Of a stretch of 64,000 nucleotides of DNA, positions 37,892 to 49,124 are shown in pieces. Numbering within the stretch: the first letter of the stretch is position 1; the number at the start of each line of letters is the position of its first letter. The stretch covers positions 2,723,810 to 2,787,809 of the forward strand of contig NC_037269.1 in assembly GCF_000002425.4 (NCBI RefSeq), read 5' to 3'. The position numbers and the translations under genes were made by a program. The DNA is from Physcomitrium patens (Eukaryota; Streptophyta; Bryopsida; Funariales; Funariaceae). Under the pieces are notes generated by a model. The model made no database searches. It was not told where the DNA came from and saw only the letters and a list, made by a program, of their open reading frames with translations.

Positions 37892-38989
37892 TATTGTATA
37901 GTATAATTTTCTATCTAAAAATATACTCAATATTTAAATATAGAAAGTTTAGCTTTAACTTATTGGAGAAGTTTTAATAAGTGATGTATTCTTATTACAG
38001 AGGCCAAAGAAATATAATAGTATTTAAAGATATTCTATTAATAAAAATCTTTTATATTTAAAAAGCTTTATACATAAGTCTTTCTAAAATATCTAAAAAT
38101 TTCCTAACATCTTTTATTATATCAAATCATAAGTAATTTTTTTCTAGTAAGTTTGATTTTCTATAAGCTTAAAAAAAAAATCTATAATCCTCTTACAAAT
38201 ATCTATCTTTATACCATAATTTTTTTATATGTCCATCTTTAATATATATATAAAGTCTTAGCTTCCAAAAACCTTTCAAGTTTGCATAAGATGCCAAAAT
38301 TATAGCAACATCTCTTCAAAACTTTTTTCTCTTGCAAAGGATTTTTTCTCCCCAAATTTTAGAAATTCATATCTCTTGATCTAACTGTTCAATTTTTTTA
38401 GATTTCTAAATAATCTAGAAGTTATCCTTAAGCTTTACCTTAAAAAACATAAAGTGTAAATATACTACACATCGTCTGGCATTGTAGAAATCCTAGTAAG
38501 TGCTTTAAATTTTAATTTACAAGCACTCAAATACTATTTTCTTTATATCTCAAAAATCCAAACTCTAAATGCTATAAAATTTGTGTATAAAATTAATTAA
38601 CATAATAATATATATTTTCATGAATGTTTAGCCAAAATCTTTTCAAATTGCTCAAGATATGACTCAAAATACAACTATTAGTAAATCAGGTCACTTAATG
38701 CCTTTAGATTGTAAGCACTAAATTCAACTTCCTATAACTCTTTCATCCTAACTTAGAATTCATTAAAAAATATATTAAAAAAAAAAAATCTTTCTAATCC
38801 TAAATGTCGATCCTTCATTACATTCTAAATGCACATGTTATATCCAAAAGAGTAATAATAGATACAAAATCCACACCTTAACTTTGAGCCCCTATATCTT
38901 TCTTATGAAAATTCCAAATCATCCAAAATTTATACCAAAACCATAGCCAAAAATCCAAACTCTCTAATCTTAGTTTCTTAAGTTTTAAT
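37892..38989. repeat. R repeat copy 6, left part (1.6-kb class)
   Basis: It starts TATTGTATAGTATAATTTTC, homologous to the reversed end of copies 3 and 4. It is interrupted at 38989 by a young Copia element and resumes at 42315. The 5-bp duplication TTAAT (38985-38989 and 42315-42319) proves the insertion order. Confidence 0.75.
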
Positions 38990-39275
38990 TGTTGAGAAAA
39001 GAACTCTTTAAGTAGTTGCTAATGGTCAATAGAGTAAAAGTGTTGTTAAGGATATCCCATAAGGTAGGGTGCTGGTCTATAGTACATTAGAGTAAAAGGG
39101 GAGGGCTGGTCCTAGGAGATATCCCATATGGATTGTAGCACTTGGTACCTTGGTACTACTATATAAAAAAAGGGTTGGCATGGGAAGAATTATCTCATAC
39201 CACACTCTATTTGTTATAGTGCAACCTTGCTGGTCCTAACTTACTTGTGTGGAGTATGCTTTCTATGTTTCAATA
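38990..39275 (+). repeat. 5' LTR of the young Copia element
   Basis: 286 bp, TGTTGAGAAAAG ... TTTCAATA. A TATA box (TATAAA, 39162-39167) sits about 110 bp before the LTR end and would start the transcript within the LTR. It shares its first bases and the ATA end with other Copia LTRs of the window. Confidence 0.92.
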
Positions 39276-39289
39276 GGTTATGGGCCCAC
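39276..39289 (+). promoter_or_regulatory. Primer-binding site, half-tRNA-iMet type
   Basis: GGTTATGGGCCCAC abuts the LTR with no spacer. It is complementary to the anticodon stem-loop of initiator tRNA-Met, as in Drosophila copia, and not to a tRNA 3' end. Confidence 0.8.
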
Positions 39290-39704
39290 ATTCTCTTACC
39301 AAGTAAGTTGTTCTTGCATTTTATTTTCTTTGTTGCTTGTTTGGTGGTTGAGATCTTATGGTATAGTATTACTAGTGTTTTGTTGAAGTCATTACTCCTG
39401 GATTTTTGAGTGTATGAGGTTAGTGCAAGATCTTGATAGTGTCTTTGCTGAAGTAACACTAGTATTTGAGAGTTTTATGAGAAATTGAGTCATTTTGAGT
39501 GAGGTGATGTGAGGGAGATGTTTGAAAGCCATAGAATTACATGACATTGCATTTCCCACCATTTAGACGTGATTTGGACTCAAAGTATGCAAAAAGTTGC
39601 AAAACAGCGAATTCTGAGTTTGTAGTTCAGCAATCTTTGAGTAGTCATATCTTTTACATTACAACTCCAAATCAAGAGATTTTTGGACCTACTTGTAGCT
39701 TGAG

Positions 39705-41519
39705 ATGGCATCTTTTGAGAGTGATAGCTTAAGAATGGTAGAAAAGTTTAGAGGTGACAATTTTCACCACTGGAAGGCCAAAATGGAGCTACTTTTGGCG
39801 TCATTGGATCTTTGGGAGATAGTATGTGAGGAGGAAGAGGCACCTGGATTAGAGGCAAGCATGAAGGAGCAAAAGGACTTCAAAAGACGAGAAAAGAAGG
39901 CTTTTGGCATAATTGCCACCAACTTAGATGAAACCAACTTTGCTCATGTCATTTCTTGCAAAGGAGCAGCAGATGCATGGAAGACTCTTTGCAATGTCTA
40001 TGAGAGTAGGAATCTTTCCAATGTGCTATGGTCAAGGCAAAAGTTCTTCACCGTGAAGATGGAAGAAGGTGAAGATCTCATCGCTCATGTAAATAAGGTA
40101 AAAGCACTTGCAAACCAACTTGGTGTTGTTGACAAGCCTTTACTTGAAGAAGATGTTGTGATGACATTGCTCTCAAGCCTTCCGGACTCCTATTCCTCCC
40201 TCATTGTGGCATTGGAGTCCATTTCAAGGAAAGACCTCACTTTGGACTATGTCACGGTAAGACTAGCCCATGAAGTGACCAAAAGAAAGCAAAAGGAGTC
40301 TATTGGGGAGCAATCAGCACTATTTACAAGACCAAGTAAGGCAAGTGCCCCTTTTCAACGTTATCCTCCTAAAACTTGTTACATTTGTGGAAAACCAGGC
40401 CATTTTGCTAGAAATTGTTTCAAGGCAAAGAGAAGAGAAAGAGAGAATGCCAACAATGCTTTTCATGACCATGGAGGTGAAGACTTTGCATTCATGGCAA
40501 AACAAACTCCTTCCATGTTTGATATGAGCAAATGGATTGTGGATTCCGGATGTACCAAACACATGACTCCATACAAGTGTTCATTTAACACTTATCAACC
40601 AATTCAAGCAACCAAGGTTTGGTTAGGTGATAATTGTATGGTACAAGCCATTGGAATAGGCACCATTGTAGTGGAGGTGGTGGTGAAGGGCATAAGCAAG
40701 AGAATCACTCTCAAGGATGTGTTGCATGTGCCAAAGATGAAGAAGAACCTCCTTTCGGTGAGTAAACTTATAACTCATGGATACAAAGTGCAATTTAACA
40801 TGAATGGATGTTTTGTGAGAACCATGGAAGGCAAAGAAGTAGCAAAAGGGACTAGGAATGGCAATCTCTATATTATCAATTATAAGAGGATCAATGGAGT
40901 GGAGGTTGCTGCCTTTGCTGAATTTCCATCAAGTGAAGAGAAGATGGGCATTTGGCATCAAAGACTTAGGCATTTCAATGCCAAAAGTATGAAGGGGCTT
41001 GAATCCAAGGTAAATGGCATAGACCTTGGCCATTCTACCATGAATCTTGCTTGTGAGGGATGCATTCAAGGCAAACAACATAGGACACCATTTCCTAGAG
41101 GAGTTGCAATAAGAGCAAATCAATTGCTGGAGCTTGTGCATTCGGATGTTTGTGGATCCATGAGGACACCATCTATGAGTGGTAGTGAAAAGTGGGAGAT
41201 GTGTCCAAGTGGGAGTAGTGGTGTGTTTGTGGACACATCTTCAATTCCAACAAACAAACAAGAAGATAAAGAAGTGCATTCTCAAAGTGAAGAAGGAGAG
41301 GAAGTTGCCATGATAGAAGAGCCCAATACTATGAAGACTTCAATTCCAGCAAGATACAATAAGGACAATGAAGAGAATGAAGATGAAGAATACCAACAAA
41401 TGAGTAAGAGAAAGCACTCCATGAGTCATACAAGGCAGCAAGAGGTGCAAGAAGGCTCATCTTCTTTGCATGAAAGAAGATATCCAACACGTGAAAAAAG
41501 ACCACAAGGTGAATGGTGA
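39705..41519 (+). CDS. Copia gag/protease/GAG-pre-integrase reading frame of the young element
   Basis: Open frame of 604 codons. Residues about 1-200: UBN2-type gag (FHHWKAKMELLLASLDLWEI). About 225-238: zinc knuckle CYICGKPGHFARNC. About 275-290: aspartic protease motif with WIVDSGCTKHM. About 410-490: GAG-pre-integrase (GIWHQRLRHFNAKSMKGL, CEGCIQGKQHR) and the first bases of integrase. The tail, from about 505, is the acidic linker that normally precedes RT and ends RRYPTREKRPQGEW. The start codon 39705 gives the same MAS- gag N-terminus as elements A and C. It would supply capsid-type protein but no polymerase. Confidence 0.85.
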   Translation: MASFESDSLRMVEKFRGDNFHHWKAKMELLLASLDLWEIVCEEEEAPGLEASMKEQKDFKRREKKAFGIIATNLDETNFAHVISCKGAADAWKTLCNVYESRNLSNVLWSRQKFFTVKMEEGEDLIAHVNKVKALANQLGVVDKPLLEEDVVMTLLSSLPDSYSSLIVALESISRKDLTLDYVTVRLAHEVTKRKQKESIGEQSALFTRPSKASAPFQRYPPKTCYICGKPGHFARNCFKAKRRERENANNAFHDHGGEDFAFMAKQTPSMFDMSKWIVDSGCTKHMTPYKCSFNTYQPIQATKVWLGDNCMVQAIGIGTIVVEVVVKGISKRITLKDVLHVPKMKKNLLSVSKLITHGYKVQFNMNGCFVRTMEGKEVAKGTRNGNLYIINYKRINGVEVAAFAEFPSSEEKMGIWHQRLRHFNAKSMKGLESKVNGIDLGHSTMNLACEGCIQGKQHRTPFPRGVAIRANQLLELVHSDVCGSMRTPSMSGSEKWEMCPSGSSGVFVDTSSIPTNKQEDKEVHSQSEEGEEVAMIEEPNTMKTSIPARYNKDNEENEDEEYQQMSKRKHSMSHTRQQEVQEGSSSLHERRYPTREKRPQGEW

Positions 41520-41623
41520 AAGAACCACATCTTTCCACAACAATTGGATGTAAGTGGGTGCTTAGAACCAAGAGAGATGCAAACGATTGAAGGTCAACAA
41601 TGGGCTATGTATTCTTTGTTTGA

Positions 41624-42010
41624 GTGGGAGCCATATCTTCGAATGGCAATAGACAACCAAACATTGCAAGGCCCACAATAGGGGCGGAGTATTTGGCAGT
41701 AAGTCATAAAGCAATGGAGGCAATTTGGTTAAGGTTGTTATTGGAAGATATTGGACTTGTGCAATTGGAGGCTACTCCATTGAGATGTGACAATCAAGGA
41801 TGTCTTGCTTTTGCAAAGAATCCAAAGCATCATGCAAGAACTAAGTACATTGATATTCAGCATCATTTCATAAGAGAGAAGATAGAGATGGAGGTTATTG
41901 ATATGATGTATTGTGAAACCAAAGACATGTTGGCTGATTTGTTGACAAAAGCCTTAGTTAGAGAAGGATACAACAAGTTGAGTAAGGCATTAGGATTGAT
42001 AGCTAATTGA
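41624..42010 (+). CDS. Copia RNase H end of the young element
   Basis: Frame of 128 codons carrying the C-terminal RNase H part: GAEYLAVSHKAMEAIWLR, RCDNQGCLAFAKNPKHHAR, YIDIQHHFIREKIEM and ADLLTKALVREGY. The purine tract AAAGTGGGAG follows and the 3' LTR starts at 42029. The first catalytic part of RNase H and RT are not recognised in this element. Confidence 0.8.
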   Translation: MGAISSNGNRQPNIARPTIGAEYLAVSHKAMEAIWLRLLLEDIGLVQLEATPLRCDNQGCLAFAKNPKHHARTKYIDIQHHFIREKIEMEVIDMMYCETKDMLADLLTKALVREGYNKLSKALGLIAN

Positions 42011-42028
42011 CCAATAGCAAAGTGGGAG

Positions 42029-42314
42029 TGTTGAGAAAAGAACTCTTTAAGTAGTTGCTAATGGTCAATAGAGTAAAAGTGTTGTTAAGGATATCCCATA
42101 AGGTAGGGTGCTGGTCTATAGTACATTAGAGTAAAAGGGGAGGGCTGGTCCTAGGAGATATCCTATATGGATTGTAGCACTTGGTACCTTGGTACTACTA
42201 TATAAAGAAAGGGTTGGCATGGGAAGAATTATCTCATACCACACTCTATTTGTTATAGTGCAACCTTGCTGGTCCTAACTTACTTGTGTGGAGTATGCTT
42301 TCTATGTTTCAATA
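42029..42314 (+). repeat. 3' LTR of the young Copia element
   Basis: 286 bp, 284 of 286 identical to the 5' LTR by eye. It is followed by TTAAT. Confidence 0.92.
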
Positions 42315-42792
42315 TTAATGACTTCAAAAGATTGACTCTTATCTTTAATAAGGCCTCGAGCAGCCCCATTGAAGTCCATTGAGCATATCTTTTGGCCAAT
42401 AGCAATGGAGATTTTCATCATTCATCTCCATTTATCCATATGAATGCCTTAATTATTCTTTTTGCTACCAAAATTCTTCTTCAAAATTTTTTTTATAAGA
42501 TTTATATAATATATGCTCTAAATACTAAATAAAAGAAATAAAATAAGATTTTAAGGATCACCAATGTCTAATAAAGGTGGCTCTAAATATATAAAAAATA
42601 TTATCAATATAAAATCAACCTCAATAATAATTTTTTTAAATTAACTACTTCAAATTAATAATTTAATTATATTTTGTAATTAATTAAAAACTAATAATAT
42701 AGCTTTTATTTCATTATATAGTAAATTATATATTAAATATTAATATGTATTAGGCTCACATAATAGTCAAACCACTATATGATAATATGTCT
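42315..42792. repeat. R repeat copy 6, right part
   Basis: It continues 37892-38989 after the young Copia element: AAGGCCTCGAGCAGCCCC, CATCTCCATTTATCC, and an end ...GATAATATGTCT. Together the two parts make about 1.58 kb, the size of copies 3 and 4. Confidence 0.75.
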
Positions 42793-43612
42793 TTTTTAGA
42801 GCCATATAAGACAATGAATATCATAGGAAGAAGTCAAATACTACTGCCTCTTATAGAAGTGGATAATAATCAAGACTTCAAGGTAGAAGAAGTCTTAGAC
42901 TTAAGGCAGCTTTGATATAGGTTAGAGTAACTTATTCATTGATATGGATACAATATTAGCAAACACACATAGAAGCAAAAAATCTTACAAATGTAATAGA
43001 GAAGGTCAAAGCTTTTCATCAATGTCATCTATTACATCCAAAATGAAAGATAACAAACCTTTTCTATAAAAGAAACATAATTTAGGAAGTATTACATTCT
43101 ATCTTCTATTCTTGTTTATAATTTCTATATGATTGTGGTTTTAAAGAGATGGAGGATCAACAACTAGTAAATTCAATTCAAAAGTCATTATTTGCTAACT
43201 TATTGGATGAGATATTGTGATTATCATAGCCTTCAAGATTACATAGTAGGGATGAAGACTTTCAAGAATGACATATTTTTTCTTAAATAGATCATAAAAT
43301 ACAACATGTTTGATATGATGACTTGAGAAGAGACTCTCAATATTTGGTGATTTTATTGGAGATAGAAATGATTCTTGATGATATTATAAATATTATATTT
43401 AAAAAAAGTTACAAAGATTTTAACAATAATAAAATAATATGGTGGACTTCCCATTGTAGAATGGGATATTACTAATGGCTAAGAAGACCTATCAACTACC
43501 TTTGAAGGAAACAAAGATCGGAGTATATGGCAAATATAATTTGCCATATCTTAAACTTCTTCAACATGTGATCACCGCTCTTCATGAAATTCGTCCCTAG
43601 AAGAGGAGATAA
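42793..43612 (+). mobile_element. Chromovirus L, chromodomain and 3' internal end
   Basis: A worn chromodomain (NNQDFKVEEVLDLRQL) around 42840-42960 follows the integrase across R copy 6. The 3' untranslated internal region (43150-43600) matches 53315-53690 reversed. A purine tract, AGAAGAGGAGATAA, precedes the LTR. Confidence 0.7.
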
Positions 43613-44161
43613 TGTCACCGATATATATCTATTGTAATTATTAGCTAAGTAATATAAATAAGTATAAGTAAGTAAAAATAGATTAATTTCATAATACCTT
43701 CTAGAGAACTTCTTAGAAGCTTTTTAGACACTATTTTAATTTTATATGGATTTGTAGTTGATTGGTAGGTTAAAAAAATTATTTAACAAGCTAACCACAT
43801 GCCACATGTATTGGTAGCTAATAGAATAAGCTAATTAAGTTGTGTCCATATAGAAAACTTGCCTTGCAAGTTAAAATACATGTCATACAAGGTCAACTTA
43901 TTTTTGGAGTTTCTATAGAATGCTACCACATAGATCTTAAGTAGATAGTATATATAGAGGGAAGAGTAAAGTCTTCTTCATTTTTATCAATTACTTTCTT
44001 ATTTCTAGTCTAGTTTCAAGAATCTTTAGTTTCTTTATCTTTTGGCAATAGCCATTACAGTTTTTTTTTTAATATACATAATTTTCTATTTATATTTTGT
44101 CATATTTCTTTAAGAGGGTCTCACTTATTTATTTTCTCTCATTGAGTTCTTATCTTAGACA
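43613..44161 (+). repeat. 3' LTR of chromovirus L
   Basis: 549 bp, TGTCACCGATATATATC ... TCTTAGACA, homologous to the LTRs of J and M1. A TATATATAGAG box lies near 43950. Confidence 0.8.
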
Positions 44162-44625
44162 TTTAATTATTATAAATAGTGACATATTTCTAGTATGGTT
44201 GCTAAACATATATCTCACTTCTTACTCTAAAAAGTGTAGAACATTTTTTCTATGTTTTTGCATTTGAACTATCTATATTCTCTTAATAACTCTTTTATGA
44301 TAATTATCTTTTGTCTTTGTAGTATTGATGCAAGTTTCCAAAGTTGAAGTTAATAATAATATTGTCGTCAAAAAATGTATAGAAATTGATAGCTTTGTAA
44401 AAGTCAATTAATTCTTTTATATCGAATAAATTATAAAAATATCTTAGATATCTTAGTTCTTTAATCTCATCCTCATCATGTCTTTACATGTCTATGGTAT
44501 ATTATAATTATTAGTTGTTAATAATAAAATTATTTAAATAAAAAACTATTTTTTGTTTTTTATCTTTTATTTCTAATTTTTATTACATAAAAATATAATA
44601 AATAAATTATGATTAGATTTATAAA

Positions 44626-45381
44626 ATGTAATTACTTAGTTGTAATTTTTCACTTATTTTGTATTATTTATCTTTTTTTTATAATTATTTTTCTTTGATT
44701 GATACTACAAATTATAAAAAAATCTTAATTGAAACTATCTTATAATTTGGATTGATAGGTGAATTTTACCCTCATATAAATAGTATATTTATAAACAGAT
44801 GGTATTTTTAATTATGTATATAAATATAAAGATATTATGTTGTGATGAATTTTTTTCTTGATTTTATTGGATAAATATTGCAAGTTATTTTTTATCATTG
44901 TTAAATCTTCTAGCTCTATTTTTTGGTATAAATAAATTAGAATTTTTTAAAATTTAATAGATAATAAAAAATTCTATTATTAAATAGGATGTTGAATTTT
45001 TTTCAAGTTTTTATTAAAAATTCTTATGTACTTTGTAATTAGAATTTAGAATTTTGTAATATATTTATTTTAATGTTAAATTTCTAAAAAGATATTATAT
45101 GTTCAATTTGAAGCTATAAAATTATTTTAGTGAATATATGAATGCAAGAGGATTCACTACCTTAGCAATTTTGTGTACTCTATCTTTAAAAAGGTATTTC
45201 TTAAAAAATTATGACTATTTGATGGTAAAATTTATTGAGTAAAAGCATCTTAAAGGTAGGCTTGTAATGATATAAGATTTATTCTAATTTCATTAAAATT
45301 GAAGTTTTGGCAGTTTTTTTTGTAAAAAGAGGTTGCTACCTTTAATAGAAAAAACTTGAGGTTAGTAGTTTCTATTATATC

Positions 45382-45434
<53 letters not shown>

Positions 45435-46123
45435 TTATATTTTAATTTTTAATTTTGAAATAATAATACTATATAAAAAATTTAAAATTTAAAATTTAAA
45501 ATTTTAATTATTTAAAAATAAAATATGAAATATAAATTTTAACATTCTTTAATTCTTTAATTTTTTTTTTTTTTTTTTTTTTATAATTTTTATTTTGACT
45601 TATTTATTATGTTTTTATTTTATTTTTTAATTTTTTTTATTACTATTATTATTTATTTTTTACATATATAATAACTTCTTTATATTTACATAAGTGTAAT
45701 TTTTTTTATATATATTTAAACATTATTACTATTAACTTTAAGTAGTGTTTAGTTAATCTAGTTAAGCATTGTTTTTAATTGGTTGTATTGGTGAGTCATT
45801 AGATCCTAAAAGTTGTTAGTTTCTTGAAATTATTAATCCTCTCCAAGTTGGTTGTCATCCAATAGAAAGAGTACAATTGAATTAAAATATTAAAAAACAA
45901 AAGATCAAACTTCTTAAATTCTAAACCTTAGCTCTTTAATTTATTTAAAATATCAGATTGAACAATTTGTGTGTAATTTCTTGATTACAATTCTTACACT
46001 TGTTTTATATTATTTGTCTTTTTTTTCTTATTATTTTCTCTCACTACTTTGTACTACCAATTACAACCAATTCTTAATTGATGCCATCTTATAATTTGGC
46101 TTGAGGGATAAATTTTATCTTTA
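44626..46123. repeat. Diverged direct repeats of about 150 bp
   Basis: 44626-44775 and 45970-46123 share TGTAATT, ACTTRTTTTRTATTATTTRTCTT, ACAANTTCTTAATTGA-like and ATCTTATAATTTGG blocks in the same order. They could be LTR remnants of a 1.5-kb element or an old duplication. Confidence 0.5.
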
Positions 46124-46518
46124 AACTAAATCTTTAGTACATTTTGACCATTTTCCAGCACTATGGTTAAATTCTAAGTAGTAGTATATAATCTTAAGTT
46201 ACTTGATTTTCAACATCTAATATAACCTCTTAAATGTAGATAACTTATAAAATAAGATTAAATAACCTAATGGCATATTTAAAAAGTATTAATATCTAAT
46301 TTACATCTAAAAACTTCTTTGAAGTTCATTAATAAAGAAATTATCTTTTGAACATGTTTTCATCTAATTCTAATTACTTCTATTAATTTATTTTTATTTT
46401 TATTTTAAAAAATATTATAGACATTTCTTAAAAATTATTTTAATTTATCAAATTTTTTATGACATTGGACTTAGATATATATAAAAGTAATTTGAATCAT
46501 GAGTACCAACAAACAATA

Positions 46519-46690
46519 TTTTGCTTTTACAAAGGAATTCAAGCACCATTCTTATACAAAGTATATGGCTATTTAACATCACCATAAAAAACATAAAACT
46601 AAAGATTAAAAAATAAATATAATATATTATAAAACAAAAGACAAAATTACAAAAATTCTAAAAAAACTTATATATGAAGAATATATATTA
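46519..46690 (+). mobile_element. Ancient Copia RNase H trace
   Basis: FAFTKEFKHHSYTKYMAI corresponds to the FAFTKNPKHHSRTKYIDI stretch of RNase H, and the following bases align with 41860-42000. It is very old and heavily worn. Confidence 0.5.
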
Positions 46691-47602
46691 TTATGTCTTA
46701 TATAAATGAAAGTATAATTTTTTCTTGTTATTGATGCGATTTTGATAGTAAAGTAAATTAATTTTATATTAATTTTAGACTTTGAAGTAATAACCTTAAA
46801 TTTTAATGTATTAAATTTTTCATTCTTGTACTTTATTTTAATAATTTATTACCAATATTTTATATCTTTGGTTCTTATTTCAATTCTTTTTTATATTCTT
46901 ACAATTATTTATTTTTATATAAATTGCCATTGAATTGATTTTTTTTCTTTAGTGACATCAATTAATCCTTCTTCTTATTAAATTCTCTACAATAAACTCC
47001 AACACAATAACATTGAGATTTTAAGAACTTTTGTAGTGTAATTTTTTATTTAATTATTATTATTTGGTTATAAGTTTATTTTTTTTTTATTTTTGCATCA
47101 TATTTGAATCCTTTCTTTGTCCTCATATTATTTTAATTTAATTTTTTAATTTCTATTTCACATAAACTATACTTTAAATTAGAAATAAATAAAAATTAAA
47201 TTTATTAAGCTATATGTATTTATAAAAATTGTATTATAAATTAATTTATTATATTTGATAATATCATATAAAAAATAAATGAATTTTTATTTTAAATATT
47301 TTTTTATTCTCTTAAAATTCTTTTAAACCGCAAAAAGGTTTTATTTTTATTAAAATACTTAATAAAATTTTATATTATTATTTATAAAAAATACTATTAA
47401 GGCGCTGTTTAATCTAGTGAATATATTTCTTATGTTAAAATCTTGAATAAAGACTCTTTAGTATTTTAAACATGATAATATCTATTTCAATTGTTTAGAT
47501 CAGTTTGTTTTTTTTTGTTTTTTTTGTTTTTTTTTTGTTTTTTTTTAAAATTTTGACACGTAAATATATTTTTAAATTTTTAGAAATAAATATTTTTGAA
47601 GC

Positions 47603-47647
<45 letters not shown>

Positions 47648-48400
47648 TTTAAAAATATAATTTTACAAAAAAATTAAAAATTATTCTATAGTTAAATTTA
47701 TTTATAATCACTTCTAAAAAATTTAAAAAGAATTTAAAAACTTAAAATGCTAATTAATTTTTAAAATTTTAAAATTTTAAGATTTGTAACATGATTTTTT
47801 AATAATAAATCGATGAAAATTCAACAAAAATATTCTTATATTTTTAGCTTGATATAACTTTTGTATATTTATTAAAAATTTAAAGAAATTAATAATAAAT
47901 GCATGTATTCTAATTTGACATTTTAAAACAATGTGTGTCTTCTTCATTTTTAGCTTTTAAAGTAATAACGTATTTTGATGTTACAAAAGTTAATTCTAAA
48001 AGTAATGTCTTCAATTAGTTTGAATTTGAATGTTTTTATACCAAACTCATATTTTCAACATTATAATCTTCTTTGTTTACATTTAATCCATCTGTTGCAA
48101 TGCAAGCGTCTATGATAATAATATACATGATTGAAGATGTTTTCCTTTTCCAACACAAGATGCAAAATTATTTAACAAAATTATTCAACAAAATGACACA
48201 TTTAATCATGCGACTTAAGTAATAGCGTCAATACCCGTATACTTCAAACAATTCCAGAAATTCGTCAAAGGATTTACGACTGTACAAAATTACAACCTCC
48301 TTTTGAAGTAGGATCAACAAAAGAGGCATCATTGACACGAGTTTTAATTTAATTTTTTTTAAAAATGCATGCACTGCATCATGAAGTGAAGGCCAACAGA

Positions 48401-49124
48401 CTTAAAATGACAACAGGGAGAAATCGCATGTTGTCGGAATCTGGCGGCGTGTGCGACGTCGCGACTGATGGATTGTCCTTCGAGTTTCGTTGCGCTGGAG
48501 TTGACCACCACACCCCGAATCATGCAAACTAGCAACTCCCCCGCGTTAGTCAGATCATCGCGGCCGAGTGCGCCTCCTATTTGACCAGAGGAGAGCAGTC
48601 CATCGGATCGATTCTACTCGTATCTATTGACGCAACCTTTATCACGTTGTTGCCTCCCTTTATTTGATCAATCCTGTTGGAACCAGAGGAGAGCGATTGC
48701 AACCCGATACCGTGGCAGTCGTGGGATTAGTATCCGCATTCATCCGATGCTCACGTGCTTGCGTAAGGTTTCTTGTTACGATGACTAGGAATGTCAGAGC
48801 GTACGTCGACGTGTCTGCGAAGGTGTAAATTTTTGTGCACGATTGACATTTAAAGATGATAGAGTTGTTAGTTATCGAACAGGTAGAATAGAACCTTACA
48901 TTGAAATTGAGTAGGGAGATTGATCCAGTAGCTTCGAGGGCTGGAGCCACAGGAAGACCATGCAGACTAAATCACATGTAAAAGTAATTATTATGATGAC
49001 TGCAATCAGCAATTAGAGAGTCTTCATCACCATCAACTCGATGGTCAAAGTAACGAGTCGGTAAATCTTTTCTGAATGCCGGTGAGGCTAGGGCCGTGAA
49101 GATACCAACCATGTTGACTTGAGA
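48401..49124. other. 3' flank of the AP2/ERF gene, GC-richer unique sequence
   Basis: Composition changes to that of the gene island near 48400. A 96-codon minus frame at 48660-48950 has no recognisable similarity and may be chance. The 3' untranslated region of the AP2/ERF gene should lie in 48980-49124, with an AATAAT-like possible poly(A) signal on the minus strand near 48985. Confidence 0.4.

Larger units (their letters stand above)
38990..42314 (+). mobile_element. Young short Copia element with LTRs and target duplication
   Basis: 3,325 bp bounded by two 286-bp LTRs with two differences between them and flanked by TTAAT on both sides. Parts recognised: half-tRNA primer site, gag, CCHC knuckle, protease, GAG-pre-integrase, pre-RT linker, RNase H end and polypurine tract. 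It is not whole for polymerase functions, so it was probably mobilised in trans. At an assumed 1.3e-8 substitutions per site per year, the LTR divergence of 0.7% gives roughly 0.3 million years. Confidence 0.9.
44162..48400. other. AT-rich spacer without recognisable genes
   Basis: Very AT-rich, low-complexity sequence. Simple repeats: (ATTT)n at about 45388-45435, a poly(T) run near 45560-45582, T-rich runs near 47510-47545 and (AT)n near 47616-47642. Apart from one worn Copia RNase H trace and a pair of diverged direct repeats listed separately, nothing can be named. Confidence 0.7.

Noticed and set aside
48660-48950. 96-codon frame downstream of the AP2/ERF gene
   Set aside because: No recognisable domain. 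It lies just past the stop codon on the same strand, where untranslated sequence is expected.
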